Shown here: one piece after another, positions 33,700 to 56,000 of the stretch
Layout of the letters: every line of letters starts with the position of its first letter
Position numbering within the stretch: position 1 is the stretch's first letter
Origin: Cheilinus undulatus
Lineage: Eukaryota > Chordata > Actinopteri > Labriformes > Labridae
Reading direction: 5' to 3'
Length of the DNA stretch: 64,000 bases
NCBI RefSeq assembly: GCF_018320785.1
Contig: NC_054877.1
Span: 41,438,151 to 41,502,150, forward strand
Notes under the pieces: generated by a model
The model's input: only the letters and a program-made list of their open reading frames with translations
Database searches by the model: none
What the model was told of the DNA's origin: nothing
Made by a program: the position numbers and the translations under genes

Positions 33700-36600
33700 C
33701 GACCTTCAAATGGAACTTATCAAGTTGTGTACAGGAAAGGCTTTGTGTCCGGATGGCAATTGTATGGAAACACTGTGGCTGGAAATGGCAGCTTCTTTCT
33801 CCTCTCTAGCTCCATTCTGTGCATAAATGCTATCAGGATGCTACATGATTTCTTCATCTTTATATGCCATATGGATGAACAAGATGACAAAGGTGATTAC
33901 AAAGATAATATTTGCCATTTTCTTAACATTACATCAAACGGTTTACAACTTACAACATGGTAAAAACACCCTATTGAAGTTCTATTTAAGTAGAAAAAGA
34001 CATGGAGTACTCATCTGTTTCACAAGTGATTAGTTAAATTCTGATTCCTTTGTGGTCAGCACCAGAATTACAGGTCGGTCAGTCCCACGATCTGGTCTAA
34101 ACTTTCACACAGCTACCCACTGCTAGACGCCACCGTAGCTGTCCCTCATGGCTTCTACTGTGCTGCCACAATCCTCTTTACTCTGTCATAACATTCAAAC
34201 TGCTTAACCACACTGTAGCACTCACCTGTGTAATTAGGCATTTTGATCCAGAAAATGCGGGATTAAGTTATCCAGAGGCTATGTCAAGTTAAACTCTCAC
34301 ATAACCAACCCTAGCCAAAATATTCAGCTAAGGAATGTAGACGTTAACCTGTCAGAAGTAGCAGTGCTACCACTGCTACTGTTGGCCACGTTCTGCAAAC
34401 CAACTTCTTGTTTTATAGTGTGAACTTCAATTACAGAATGTATTTACTTGACTTTCAACTGGTTAGATGATTGAAATTAAAATTTGTTTTTAATCAGATG
34501 GGAATTAAATGCTTAGAAAAATCACTACTGTTAACCGTAAAATTTTTACCGTGTGATTGTTTGCAGCTTCCTAATCAGATGCCTGATCTGTAGGGATGGG
34601 AATTGATAGGATTTTACACATCGATACGGTTATCAATTCTTTTTATCGATTCAGTTTTTTATCTATCCCTTCCTGTGAAGTTTCTTTTTGGAAAAAGTAG
34701 ACAATATAGGTTTTAAAAACTCAAATTTGATTCAGTCTCTTTTTCTCTGAACACTGTAAAAGATGTATGCCACCTTCAGTGAGAGTCAGGGACTAGCACA
34801 CTTTAAATACTGGCGGTAATAACCAGGTTTTATGACTAAAAATATTAAACATCAAGTGTTGGAAAGGAGAACATGCTAAATAGAATATTTTTGTTGGAAA
34901 TGTCTCAGTTAAAATTAACTGCTCTCTGGATCTTCAATCTCTGAACTTGAATTAGAGTACAATACTACTGCTCATTTTCTGTAAAAGATGAAACCTTAAA
35001 ATAAAAATAAACGCAGTCTCTGGATCCTTAGATCTCTGGTCGATAAAGATAAATTGAAATCTTAACAGTTCTTGTCCAGAAAGATACATGCTTTGCATGA
35101 AATCGCTGTTGCGCTGTTCGCATCCTTTTTTTGAGAAATGAAGCTACTCTTTCGACTGCTTTAGCCTGTTTTTGTGACTGTCATGTTTACTTATTTGACT
35201 TCTCTGTTCTTGTGTACTTTGCTGACTGTCTCTTGTGATGCCGTGTTTTTCAACACGGCACGTGGAAGTAAAGCACTGATAAGAACATTTTTAAAATTAG
35301 AAATAAATGGTGTCCATGGATTGAACCAGTTCTCAATTCCAATCCCAACTGATCTGGCAGGACATGGATTCTGGACCTCTGACGTGCAACAGCAGATGGT
35401 TTAATTCTGTAATCACATGAGTCTTACTTGGTTGTCCAGTACATCTCACAGATATTTGTCAAGATTGAGATCTGGGAAAATTGGAAGCAGAGTCAGTGCC
35501 TTGAAGCATTTGTTGTGTTCCTCCAGGCTTCCCTCTAGAACTTCTCTGTCATCCAGTTCTGATGCTCATGTGCCCATTAAAGTCACCTGCAGTGGAGAGC
35601 AGGGTCAAATATATGCACAAAAGAAAGCTGTGATGACTCACAGTTTGGTCCCTGTCAAAGCTGTGTACATCCTCATCCTCATACATTTATCCTGCTTTCA
35701 ATACCTGAGTGCTGCAGATAAAATGTTCGCCTGCTGTCTATATCCTACAGACTAACAGCTGCATTTCATCTGTCAGTGGTCATAATGTTATTGCTGATTA
35801 ATGTTAACATAATGCATGTATTTGTTTAGAAAAAGCTACATTTGTTTTCTTTAGGCTAAATCTGCAGCTACACTCAGAATCCACAAGGTGTCAGCCACAC
35901 CATGTTAAAGTCCCAGTCATGATGCTTGACATGACAGGAGAACCACTTAATAGTGAAGTTAAAGTTAAAAATACTAAAGAGAGTCAACTGATTTCTCCAT
36001 AGCTGTTTATTTATCTGTATATTTAAACAACAATTTGCCTTCCCCTTTATTCCATGTCAAGATGATGACCAATGGCATCTTGAGTTCTGTGTTTATACTT
36101 TTCTTTGGCATCCTTTGAGTTGTAACCACCCACCTTCTTGTCACTGACCCTTCCATTTTACTCAGTCTGCTGTAAATCAAGTATTTGCCTTCATCTCTCA
36201 TCTGTTCTCTTGTTCCATCTCTCCAGTCTTGACGTTTATCCTGCAGAGCTCAGCAGTGCTCCTATGTAATTACAGCCCTATGGTCGCTGAGCATAACATT
36301 TTTGTGCCCTGATGCAACTCACTGTGTCTGGACTCTGGGAGGACCAGTGAATCCTTCACCCTGGCACCCAAAGAACAAATTTCTTACCAAAGCAGCTGAG
36401 TTGGAACTTGTGCTCTGAAGATTTTGTCTTTCATCTCTAATGACTGTTTATATCTTGCATGCAGGTGGTACTTCAGAGAGGAGGAAAACCTTCGTGTGTC
36501 ACAGTGTTAATACAGGCAGGTATTTTAAATTTAGTCTTAGACTTTAGATTATGGTGGTCTCTTAAATGCCTTTTAGTTATAGTCACATTTAAGTCTGTTT

Positions 36601-39600
36601 CACCCTTGAAAGTTTTAATCTTCCTCAACAAAAACTCTGAAACATTTTCACCCAGTTTTAATCAATGAAAGGTCCTTACATTATTCACCAAATTGTAAAA
36701 CTAATAAAACTCTAAAACACTCATAACAATGCACTATCGATACCTTAATTAATTCAAAAGTATACTAATGAAAATACTGGCAAACCTTGATTGCTCTTTC
36801 TGCCTAATTTTTGCTTATATTTTTACTAATTACATGCATGGTGGAAATCTGGAGGTCAGCACATGTTGGCCCACATGTGTCACTCAGCAGCCAAGGTCAA
36901 GCTCAATGGTATATCTTTTGTCAGGGTGGTTTTGAGCCCTTGGTCATCCGCAGCATGACCAAGAGCTCATGGCAACCCTCCTGCCCACCTGGATGGTACC
37001 CTAGGCTGTGCTTACTCGCCACATTCACCCCTTACTCCGCCCTAAAGATGTGGTTATTTTTTCAACAGGTTTTTTTTTTTTTTCATGCCCCTGGTAACGT
37101 GCAAGGACACCCAGATTACAACCTGGGTTGTGTCAATCCTTCTTCACTGGTGCCCTCAGGCAGGCAAACTCGCCATTACACGCATTATGTCATCCACAAT
37201 TTTTGCCCCTAACATGCCTAAAGGTTCTGCACAGTACTGTAAATATTTAATGCATGCCAACCATATATGGTCATGCATTTTCCATATACATCTAAATGTG
37301 TGCACTCACATAAGCAAAGACACATACTTCCAGTTTTGCACTGTTATTTACAAGAAGTAGAATAAAAATAAACAGTAAACGCCCAATGACAGTCTTAACG
37401 AATTCTTCATCCCTGCACCTCGTGAAGAAGTAATCTCTGCATCTCTTTTGAAACCGACACTGCTTGAGTTCCACATTCTGACTGTTCCATAGTTTCACTT
37501 CACAAACCAATTTTATATTTATATGGTCCCCTTAAATCCTGGATTCTCAAAAATTGATGTCAGATTTTGACTGCAGTGCATCACTTTTTTGTGTTGTTCC
37601 TGGGCTTCAACATTTTTTTTTTGCTCAAAGCTCAAAAGGGTTGGTAACCTCTGCCTTAAATCCTAACTTCCTTCTCTTTATATGAACATTTTTTGTGTGT
37701 GTGTGTATTTCTGGGTAGTTTAATTTAAAGATGTAATCGGGTATCTCTAACCAGCCCATGTTCTTCTGACCTTTCATTTCTCCAAAAAATCTTCCCACCA
37801 GATGACCACCAAAAAACAGGCCTTCTTTACAGCTTAAATTCATCCTGAACCTTGACCAGACCACTTAGGATGTCACAGTTTTTTCATTTTTTTCCCAAAA
37901 CTCCATAAAATCTTTTAGTGTTTTTCACTTTTTCATCTTTAAGGCCTATTCATCTTTGAGTTGCTTGCTTTCTCCATCCTGCATTTCCCGTCCCTCGTCA
38001 GCGGTGCTATCAAAGACGACTGCAGATATGCCTGTGCATCGGTGAACAAATTGGGTATCTTGCCGTGATATCTGTAGCCAGTAGCCGCTGATTAGTGGAG
38101 ACTTTTTAGTTAAGCTTTAGTTGGGCTTAAGAAGTCCCCTGTTGGACAACCTCTGATTTGTTTTTATAATCAACCACTGAAGATGGCACTGACAGTGACA
38201 GAGTCATACCAAGGTTGTTCCAGACATGAGAGAAGGAATTACGAGCAACAAATTGAATGCATCGAATCTCTTTTGAAAAACAGACTCAAAGAATTTAAAA
38301 AGATTCTATCAGGGTTGTTCTTTGACCAAACCATTATTTAAGACATAAATATTAGCCCTAATTTTACAGTCAGTGTATGTCTGGCCAAAAAGTAAAGTGA
38401 CAAGGAGGCACCTTCACGCAAAGTCAATGGAAAGTGGATAATTTTTCCCTCCTTGTGATGTGTGCTGGCCTTAACTGCACTCTCTTTACCATCTCCTCTA
38501 AGCAGTAACAACTGATCAGTCTGTCCAACAAAAACCAACCCACCAGAGACCAATGAGTAGAAATTCAACATGAGGAAGTGCTCTGCACTGCAGCTCTAAC
38601 CCTGAAAAAAGAAGTGTTTTCTCAACCCAGCTCGTGACCAGGAAGAGCAGTCCTGGGCCTTCTCAGCTGTTTTGGTAGAAATCCCTCCCAGCAAATTTAA
38701 AGTGAAACAGCTGCGCAGCGCTATGCCAACAGATGAAAAGATGAGTCAAACAATGTTTCTACAGTTGTCGGTCTTTTGTAGAACCACTCGTGACAGCCCG
38801 AGGAACCACAACAGACCACCTGTGTCTGGTGCAGAGCTCAGGTCAGTGTTGAAGGCCTCTATGACCAACCAGTCAGCTGTGCTGCGACGCCACTTTTACG
38901 CTGATGAGTGGGCAGGAAAGACAATATGTTTCGCTCTGTAAGCAGTCCCCCCCTTCCTCCAGTTCTCCTACCCTCCTGCATGCCCTCCCCTCCTGAGTGT
39001 AACCACATAGGTCTTTGTGTCCAGCGCTGTTAGGAACTCAGCATAGAGGCCCACTAAGCTCCTCTTTCAAAGGCAACCTCTGATGTGGCCTTTCTGATCT
39101 CGGCATGTCTCACTGACTCTGCTCTTACCCTCTCTGACTTTGAGTTTTTCTTTCCTGGTAAGACTCATATTTCCCCATGGTTTCTCTCTCTCACACACAT
39201 GCATACTTGCTCCTATAGATTTCTTTTTTGTCTGAAGGGAAGCTGGCCAGAGTCAGAAAAACATATGTGAGAGGAGTTTAAAAAGACGAGAGGCAGCGAT
39301 ATCTTGACAGTGTGTCCTACCACTCCTTGAAGTTAAATCCTCTCTTGATATATAACCACCCTTCCCCCTCATCTTTGTGATGATATGTATGTGCTTATGG
39401 GAACCAGATGTGTCTTGTTGCGATGGAAGAGGCAGTGACAGAAGAATCAAAACCGAGCATGGTACTTCATTAACAGACTGCAGGAAGAGACTTTTTGTGC
39501 CTCAACGCTTCTCCTTTGTGGTCCGAAGAGGTCATGCAGTTCAGACAATGATGTATATTTAGATGCCAGATCAAATGTGCCCGCTATCCTGTCCAGATCA

Positions 39601-42600
39601 TGAGCAAAGTGGGGGGGGGGTTTCCTCACGGATATGGCTGGGTCAGTGCAAGGGTAGCTGGGTTTTGAGGATCTGAATCAGCACCACGTCTGATGGAGAT
39701 GTTTTTCTGCAGAGCCTGGGAAACCACGGCATGAGTTGGTTTAAAATAAAAAAAGGCACATTTGAATGTTGATTGTTCAACTTCCTCGCACCTGTATTTT
39801 TTATCACCCACACAATGCCCTCCTCAGACATTTAAGAGTCAGCACCAAACCACACCCCTTTCAAAGCACTGACATTTATAGTGGCAAAAGCAGGCACGTA
39901 GCTTGAGAGAGATATCTTTATGCAGATTCAGCATTAAGGAGGAGAAATGGGCGAAACTTAAGGAACAGAGACCACTAACCTTAAAGAAGTACTTAATGGA
40001 AGAGAGAAAACTAAGACTGAGACAACTGGGGCAAACAAAAAAGATATGTTTGTCTAATGAGGAAACTTATTTTCCATGCATAGCTGCTGGTGAAGCTTAA
40101 TGGAATAATAAGATGCAGACAGAACGGAAAAAAGTATTAGGTATTGATCCCCCTCTTTCCTTAGCAGTGTGCATAGACCACAAAAAAAATGTGTGATTGC
40201 ACCAGCTTAGAAACTATTCTTGCACTCTTCGGGAGTCATCCCATCCCCCCTCCCAGTGTGTTGTGGACTATAGCCTCAGTATAATGACACCTGCTATACC
40301 CACTGAGCTAAATCAGTGCCTAAAACTGACCCATTTTTACTGAGATTCACTTTTTCATTTTGGGGCTTTTTGCTTTTATTCAGAGAGGACAGGACAGCTG
40401 ATAGTGTAGTTGATCACAGAGAGAAGGAAATGCAGTGTTCCCCACAGAACGACACTGTACTTGGGTGTTAGGGATGGCCATCCTGCTCTACCTCATTCTG
40501 TACGTTGATTTTAGTGTTTCCATTCTTTTGGCAATATTCATCAGCAGTATGTTGCATAAAGATGCTCAGGTAACATCACTCACTTTTTAAAATGTTTTAC
40601 TAGATAGTCTGTAATTATGGTAGGTGAGCTATATGTGACGGCTTATTATTGATGAGTGAGCGTGTTAAAGCATCCACACTAAAGGGCGTGAGTTTAGGAT
40701 AAAATCGACAACAATAAACTGATGACAAATGTTAAATTACAAGTGCAGATGGCAATTACAATTGTTTTAAATGGTCAGAAAATATACCTGGGTGGCCCAC
40801 TTAAGCCTTCTGCATCCCCTTTATTTTCACTTTTTACAGTATGTTTGCCTGAGTATGGTTGTGGTTGCATAGATTTGGGCCACATCTGTCGGGTCACTTT
40901 GTCCTGGCAAACAGATTATTAATTGCAGGATATTTACTGTATTTAAAAACAAATAAAAGTACAATAAAGTCCTTAAAATAGATCATCATTATTGCTAACT
41001 ATGATTACAGCGTTGATCTAAATAATTGTGATCATAATACTGGCCAAAATTGTGCAGCCCTACTGTGACAGGTGATCAGGGTGTCCCTGTCCCAATGGCA
41101 GATGGGAGCAGTTCTCACCCCCATGACCACAGACAGGTTAATTGATATAATGATAGATAACAGATGAATACATAGAGACCAGTTGCTGTAATTTTGAAAG
41201 TTGAGTACGTTACCATTCTTTCTAAATGTAGGATTTCAGCTGACCAACAGTTCAAGGTCTTCTTTGTCTTATTTAGGCTTCATAAGGTTCTAAACTTTTA
41301 AATTGTTCAATAGGCAGGACTGCAGGAATACTATTCCACCAATATTTTCATGCTGCAGAGCCATGCTGTGAAAAGAAGTTGTCTAATTGGCAGCACATTT
41401 CTCCAAAACCTGTATATAGTAGTATGTAGTATGCAATATATATATGTAAAATGACAAAACCATCAACAGTATTTGGTTAAGAGCAGTTGATCCTGCACTG
41501 TATTTCCTAACAATGACTATGCAAACAAGTTGTTTTGCAGACAGACTGTTTACCCTTTTCATCATCTTGGTTTAGTCAGCAAGCATGCCAGCATTTCTTA
41601 ATGGGTTTGAATGTCTTTATTTTTGCAAGTGATGATGATAATGGTGCTTAACAAGAAGTTAGGATTGATACAAGTCATCCTTACAGGGACATTAGAACTG
41701 GTTTCAAATACAAGACTATTAAAGAATATTGAATTGATGTCAGAGAGATTTTCATCCAGAACCACAAATGTTAAAGTCATGATAGAGCAATCCAGGGGAA
41801 CACCAGAATCATTAGGTTACATTTAATTGTCTGAGAACAGTTTATGTCTGCACAAATTTCACGCAGCAGTTTTGAAATACTGTTTTCTGGTCATGATGGT
41901 TGACTCCCGTCCCAGGGCAGTGTCACTTCTGCGGCTAAAGAGCCCTGCTGGAAAAACACATGTGCTCTGGTGACATCATCAGGGTTATCTCAACCGAGGC
42001 GTAAAGATTTTATTAAAGGTCATGTTGCATTTCTTAAGTCTTTACAGAAATGATCTCTGTCACGAGTTTCTCATCTTTAAGAGCCGCACTCGTTACAAGT
42101 AAAACCCTGCAAGACGAATTAAAACTTCAGCCTCTTTTGTCTTACAGTTGCTTGCTCCAGTTTCACCAAATCAAGAAGATTTTTTTCAGATGAGCACTAA
42201 CAAGCAAAGAACATTTATGCCAGTGTTTTCCATTTAATCTGGAAATGTTTTGCTCAGAAGCAAACAAAAAGCACATCAGCTGTTCTTTGTTGGAGGAGCT
42301 GGAACTCTACTTTCCATCAGCACATGTGTGTTCAATTGGTTTGGATAGGTAGAACCAGAGACCCCTAAGAGATGAGCCTCCATTCCTATTACTTCTTTTA
42401 CTTCTTTCTTGCAGGATATGGTAGTGCTTTAACTGATGCAAATGAAAACCATGTGTAACCTATATAGCCTCTCACCCTTTCCCTTCTGAAAAACCCTTTC
42501 CATCATCCCACATCCTTGTTACCAGGCAGACTGCAGCCATTCTCTGCTAATCACTCACCCAGTTTAATGAGAAAGTTACTCAGATGAAACTCTGAGGTTG

Positions 42601-43300
42601 GTGCAGCAATTACAGTATGATGTTCGGATTAGCTATTATGAGACACAATAGCCAAGAGCAGGATTTCCCCTGCTTGAAAGTTTCCATTAATCAGCCTGCA
42701 GGCTGCACACATGCCAACTTAACAGGCACAGGAAGTGTCCAGCACAGAGAAGACAGAAAGATAAAAGGGGCTTGTTAATGGTTCTAGTTGAGCAGAGTTC
42801 AGTGTAGACGGAGAGATGAGAGATTAGCGGATTTGTTGTGAGGCAGTTGGCATGGAGGAGTTAAGGATTTTAGAAAGTGGGCCATAAATTCAGGACTGGA
42901 AATCACCTTTTCATATATCTGGGTTAAATGTGACAGCCTGAGGAGTGGAGGTGGCTGGAGGAGGTCGGCATATTGTGCTGTGGTCTTTTGTTGGGATTTG
43001 TGAAAAAAAAAGCGAGTCACTCCGCAGACAGTGAAGAAAGGCTCTCTGGTTACACAGAGAGATGAGAAAAAAAGAGCACTGTGGGGAGGAATTATGCTGA
43101 GACGCTTCTTTTCTCCAGTGTGCAGAATCAGCTGGGAAAGATAGAAAACAGCAAGTAGTTACCCACAGTTAAGTGTTTGGCTTGTGTGTGAGGACCTAGA
43201 GAGGATTTGTGCAAAGGAAAGCATAATGCACAAACAAAAACACAAACTGAAACCTGCTAAGGGAAGAAATGAAACCCAAAAAAGTATTTTTTTCTGAAGA
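33700..43300. other. Intergenic spacer between acin1 and mmp14
   Basis: No gene could be supported on either strand. Open frames here are short and have no family-like pattern. The spacer holds an inverted-repeat element at 34592-35348 and a possible tRNA-like fragment near 36890-36960. The two genes flanking it converge. Confidence 0.5.
34592..35348. mobile_element. Non-autonomous DNA element with terminal inverted repeats
   Basis: The left end reads AGGGATGGGAATTGATAGGA and the right end reads TTCTCAATTCCAATCCCA. The reverse complement of the right end (TGGGATTGGAATTGAGAA) pairs with the left. Internal ATCGAT-rich strings (ATCGATACGGTTATCAATTC) are typical of a common fish short inverted-repeat family. 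No transposase frame is present. Confidence 0.65.
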
Positions 43301-44982
43301 ATCCTTTATTGGGATTTTAAACAGTCAGAAAAAGCAAATTCAACAAATCCAAACCAATTCCCATCCCCCATCCTCTCCTTGCCGTGTCCTGCTGTGTGTC
43401 TGGCCTACATGATGCAGTTTGAATTCCAGATGTTGCACATGGAATTCTGCTCCATCTCTGGCCTCCAAATGTGACTTAACCCTCCTTTCTCCTCCTTCAT
43501 CTCCTCCCTTCTCTTCCCCCCAAAAATGCCTCGTGACTTCTCTCCCCAGCCCCAGCTCTTCAACACACCGCAGCAAAGTGGAGACAAATGGGCGCCCTAA
43601 ATCTTTTTGGCACAATAGGAAAATACCTCATCATTTTAACTGCATAAAGCCCTGTTGCTGTAATCATAACATATCATGCAGTTGCTCACTTCCAACAGTC
43701 TTCCTTTTCTTGCAGTCACTCATCTTTACAGTGAGCCCCTTGGTTGACGGCAGTTGTTCATTAGTGGGATCATTAAGGAGTGGGGAGACGCCTTAGTGTG
43801 CTGTTTGGGCTTTTATTGGCTTATGGCGGATGGGAGTGCACACATACAGATTGCATAATGCACAAATAAAATCATTTATAGCTTTGCAAAACATGCACCA
43901 GCACAACTTTTCATGGTATTTGTGAGGACCTGCATTGTTTCCTTCATTCCTAAGCCCTTCCCAAAGAAACTAACCTACTTTGTTTATTTAGCCCCAAATC
44001 CGATCTGTTCTCCATTAAAAAGATATTTTATGCATGATCTGCCAAATCTCCTCTTCTAGAGGTGCTTTGGAAAGACTAGAACACACTTTATTTCCGTAAC
44101 TGTATAGCTGAGATATGTTTTCCTGCTGTGCAGCAATGGCTTCACGCACTCGTCCTCATCACTGTTTCTGCTTAGGCTTTGGATCTGCTCATTTTTTTCC
44201 GACCCAGTTTCTCGCCTGCCAGTTTCCAGAGCCCCAGTAACGCAGAGTGGTGCAGTCGGGGAGCAAGAAACCTGGAGGTCCAGGATGACTGGGGAAGACC
44301 AGACAGCGCAGCGCTGACAGAGATATGAGAGGAAATTGCAGAGTCCAGGTAAAGAGTCTGATTACAGGAAAAGCTGTTAAGCCAGATTTCTATGAGAATG
44401 AATAGCTGATGCTCAGCTAAAAGAATGGTTGCATGAAAGGGAACATAAGTAAATGACTTACTGATTGACAAAGCACAGGAAGCCTTTTGAAATTATTTTA
44501 TTTTGTAAGAAAAGCTTAAAAATATGAGAACACACATGCACATCTTATTGAGAAAACTAATATATTATCATTATCATTGTCACTAGAATCATTATTGTTG
44601 TCTAACTTCTTAAAACCCGTGACTGGTAGTGTAGCACCATGATTAGAGAGCTGTAAACAAGTACAATGACAAAAAAGTCATTTTCAGATCTTCAATTTAT
44701 TTTCATTTTGAGATGGATTCAAGGTAAAAAAAAAAAAACAATCAAGTTTCATCAATACATATTCCCTTTCCCCATTCACTGTCCCCACATATATAAAATT
44801 AAGGCCACTTTCAACTGTATGTCACTGTCCAGCAGGACGTTTTAATGACAATGTACAAAAACACATTCTTTACACAGAAGACAACAAAAATAATAGTTAT
44901 AGTCATAATAATAATGACAACATCATTTATTATAAAAAACAGCTCTAAAGACATTGATATAAAAAGGGAAAAGACAGTTGCA

Positions 44983-44988
44983 TTTATT
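44983..44988 (-). terminator. mmp14: Possible distal mmp14 poly(A) signal
   Basis: A minus-strand AATAAA lies 610 nt after the mmp14 stop, in AT-rich, 3' UTR-like sequence. Further hexamers occur downstream, for example near 43308. Which one is used cannot be told from sequence. Confidence 0.3.
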
Positions 44989-45448
44989 GCTTTACTCTGA
45001 TTCGATGATCTCATTCTTCACGAGGCCTTGAGCTAATGTTTTGTTTCCCTTTTATGGTCTATATTGGCTCTGACATATGACTTTACTGGAAGATTAAGAA
45101 ACACAATGACTATGTCACTGTGGTTTCCAAATGTTTGTGTCAATGCAAGTATGTCTAAGCTAACAAGGGGGAAGAAAAAGCAATCAAACACTGTTTGCTT
45201 ACTCAAAAGAAACATGCAAGAATGGGCGTCATGAAGATGCAGATTCAAAGCGGAAATTCACAAACACTGACCACTGAACAAAAAAAAACAACTAAAAATA
45301 GGGCATTGAAAAAGGCTAAAACAAACAGCAATGAGCTGGCGTCACAACACGAGGAGAGAAGCAGAGACATCAGACGGAGAGAAAAAGAAACATTGAAAGG
45401 ACGGAGTGGTTTAGAGATAGATCAGAAGGAATCTGGCAGTGGTACAAA

Positions 45449-45454
45449 TTTATT
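45449..45454 (-). terminator. mmp14: Proximal mmp14 poly(A) signal candidate
   Basis: A minus-strand AATAAA lies about 145 nt beyond the mmp14 stop codon. Confidence 0.35.
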
Positions 45455-45597
45455 AAAATGCAAGTCTTAGCTCTTCCTTCTATTTCTCCAGTTTTCTCTT
45501 TCTCTCCTGCTGTTTTGCTCTTTGTTCAATAAGTCTTTCACTCATTTCTTTTTCTCTCCCTGTATTCCCCTCCTCACTCCTTCCCCACCTCCTCCAT

Positions 45598-53056
<7,459 letters not shown>

Positions 53057-56000
53057 CTGAAAAGCAAACCAAAAGGGAGAAAACAGTGTGACTCATAAGA
53101 CATTTTTCAAAATAAAACCAAGGAAACTCCAGTCTTGCCATGCAGAATTTAAGGTTAAATCAGAAACAGACAGAAACCAAAAACACATCAAACCTCACCT
53201 GTTTATTTTGCTGTTTTACGAAGCTGAATCAGGGTAAAGGAACTATTTGGTATGGTGTTGATTATAAGTTACTGCAACAAGTGCTGGATGTTTTGATCTG
53301 ACTGCAGCAATAACACATTCCTCTTGGACTGTGAAAATAAGCTCCTGTATAATATTATCCCATGTTTTTGTATCTGGATTTTTTGACCATCATTATTTCA
53401 AGCACCTGGCGTGCCTCCATTGAATGACGACATGTAAAAGCTATTCAACCATCAAGTTTTGGCTCCCAGGGGAGAAACAGTTGACTCTGAGTGAGGTCAA
53501 CCCAAAAGAATACAAAACAGTTCAGGTTTCAACAAATAACAAATGAGGAAATGCCTCCCAAGGGGTTGAAGATTAACTAGTTTCTGTGTCTCAGTGTCAG
53601 TGCAGATTGTGACGATAAAACCTGATGTTGAGAATGTCATTTCAATCATATATTACAGTGGTCACTCTGAGTTTTTAAGCCTCCAGAACCTTGGTTAAGC
53701 TTGACCTTACTTTCCCCTGGAAACCCATTTTTCTGCGGTGCTGGTTTGACATCTGGACCTGTGCCAGCGGCTTTGCTCTGCACCTCTCCCACACAGTTTC
53801 TCCTGAACTCTTTCCCTCTCTGAAAAATAACACTGAGGCTATTGTAGACGCAGTAAAAACCAAGACTGCTTTGATATTCTTCAGAATACGTTTACCTTGT
53901 CAGCTTGTTCTGCACATTTAGGACAGCAGTCCTCTAGTGGTCTGGTCTCAAGACCCACCACCTAATATGGGTTTAAAGAAGCTGAGACTTCTAAAACTTT
54001 TCACCCAATCAGATCTATTTACTGCAACATTTCAGACCCCAGACAGTAGAGGGCATGTGGAGAGCATGATAGAAAACAAAACAGACACTTTAAAAGTGCT
54101 TTGTAGACTTTTTTCTGCCTGGTTCGTGTTCCTATAGCTCTGTGACTGACTTTTGAGTCCCGGCCCACTAGTTGAGAACCATTTAAGGATGTTTCTTTGG
54201 ACATGGACTTACTTTTCTGTAGGGAAGAGGTTCGCTTGCATGCCAAGACAAGATGTGACATAACTCAGTGTGATCTGTTAATTGTTTTGAATCGTCTGAT
54301 TAGAAACTAAAGGTGTAGGTGGTGTTTTTGGAGAGAAGGATATTGAGACAGAGGAGAGAAAAAGAGGGAGTGTCCCAGGGTGAGACTCAGGCCTTGGGCA
54401 ACCTCAGCCGATGTCTCCAGCCGGGCAGTAGCGTCAGTCAGTAATTTAACTGGGAATTTCTTCCTTGTTGCATCCAAACCTCAAAGTCAAACTCTTCCCC
54501 CCACGTCCATGTCTTCCCCTCATCACTCCACCCCTTCTTCTGTCTTCTCCCTCATCCCTGTCTTTTGGAAAACCCAAAGTCCTCAGGGCAAATACTTATG
54601 AACCACCACACCCAGATTCGCTCAATTATTGCTCTATATCTGCTGCTAAATGCAATGTTTCAGCATTTTTCCACTTACAATGCACAGCAAACGAGTGCAA
54701 GCAGTGCTGACATAGATAATCTGCTCAGGGCTGCGGGTTTGTATTTAGGCATGATTGTGTTTGTGTGAGTTTGGCCTGGAGTGAATGGCAGCGTGACGTT
54801 TTGAAGACTTAATCTCTCCCTCGGTGTCCATCCTAAAGAGACATGGAGGTCTCTGTGTTTAGACTTCACCCTTGAATGAGCCCTTTCTGGTTCTGACTCA
54901 CCCATGGAGCTCCAGCGGACACATAAAGACGCACTGTTCGCTACTGTTACAGCACATCCTGAGCGGGAAACCCAAACTTCAGCATCTCAGAATTGGACTC
55001 ACTTCAGTGTGAATGCTAGAAAAGAAAGTGTTCATTGCTTGATGACTGTACTTAAGACCCTTAGTCTTGTATTTTACACATTTACTTTGTTTTCTTTTCG
55101 ACTAAATCCCAACTTAGCTCTCAGCTCTGTCAAAAGACTGCTGTTGAGTGACACTGAGCAGTTGTTCTTTGCTTTAAGGCTCCCACACCTCTTTCATGGC
55201 TCCCTTGGTTGACTTGACAAAGTCTTATTCACTGTTGCACTCTGCTATTTTTTGACCACATTTATGGGCTGAGTAACTCCAGCAGTAGCAGGAACAGGAA
55301 ATGGTCACTATTTACTGTGGCGTGGGAGATGACAGCCCAAGCTCGTACAGACGTTTGATGTAGCTGAAGAAGTGGTTCCAAACCTTTTTGGTCAACCGTG
55401 CCACACAACTTGAAAACTGCTTTATTCACGAGCCATAATTTTATTTATTTATCCATTACTTAAAGTCAACCATGTTACAAGTTTATCCTCACTTGGAGCT
55501 AACTTCTGAGGTTATTTTTAAAACCAGTATCGCCTCGGTTCAGTCCTTCTATTTAAGCTATTTGTCCATGATTTAAATACTCAAACCACTTAACCATCAA
55601 TAACAGCTAGGTGAACTGATAGATGCACTGAATCGGCTGATTTTCAGCTCGCATGGCCCTGACTGGTGTCAGGCTCTCTATGTTTTCTGATCCAAATGCA
55701 TATGAACTGTTTCATACAACTGGAATCAGTTCTTCTCTACATAAAGCTTTTTTAAACCTTTAGCCATTATTTTAAGCAGTTTTGACACTGTACCCGTTAT
55801 TTTAAACTGTCTTGTTTTAAACATAACTTCAAGCTATTTATTTCACTGTTTCTACATAGTTTTACAGGAACTTTTTAACAGCTGATTTATGGTAGGGCTG
55901 TCAAATTTAATCAGGTTAATCATGGTTTACTGAGGTCCACACACTTACTAGTCAATCTAGGATGTTGTTAATCTATGGAAAGTGGATTTTATTCATCAAA

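Noticed and set aside
36811-37212. 133-codon plus-strand frame in the acin1-mmp14 spacer
   Set aside because: No recognisable protein pattern, splice context or codon regularity. Part of it (36890-36960) looks more like a tRNA-type repeat fragment.
54675-54905. Minus-strand ATGG|GTGAGT as mmp14 exon 1
   Set aside because: The donor follows only four coding bases, the phase would be 1 rather than the required 0, and there is no signal peptide.
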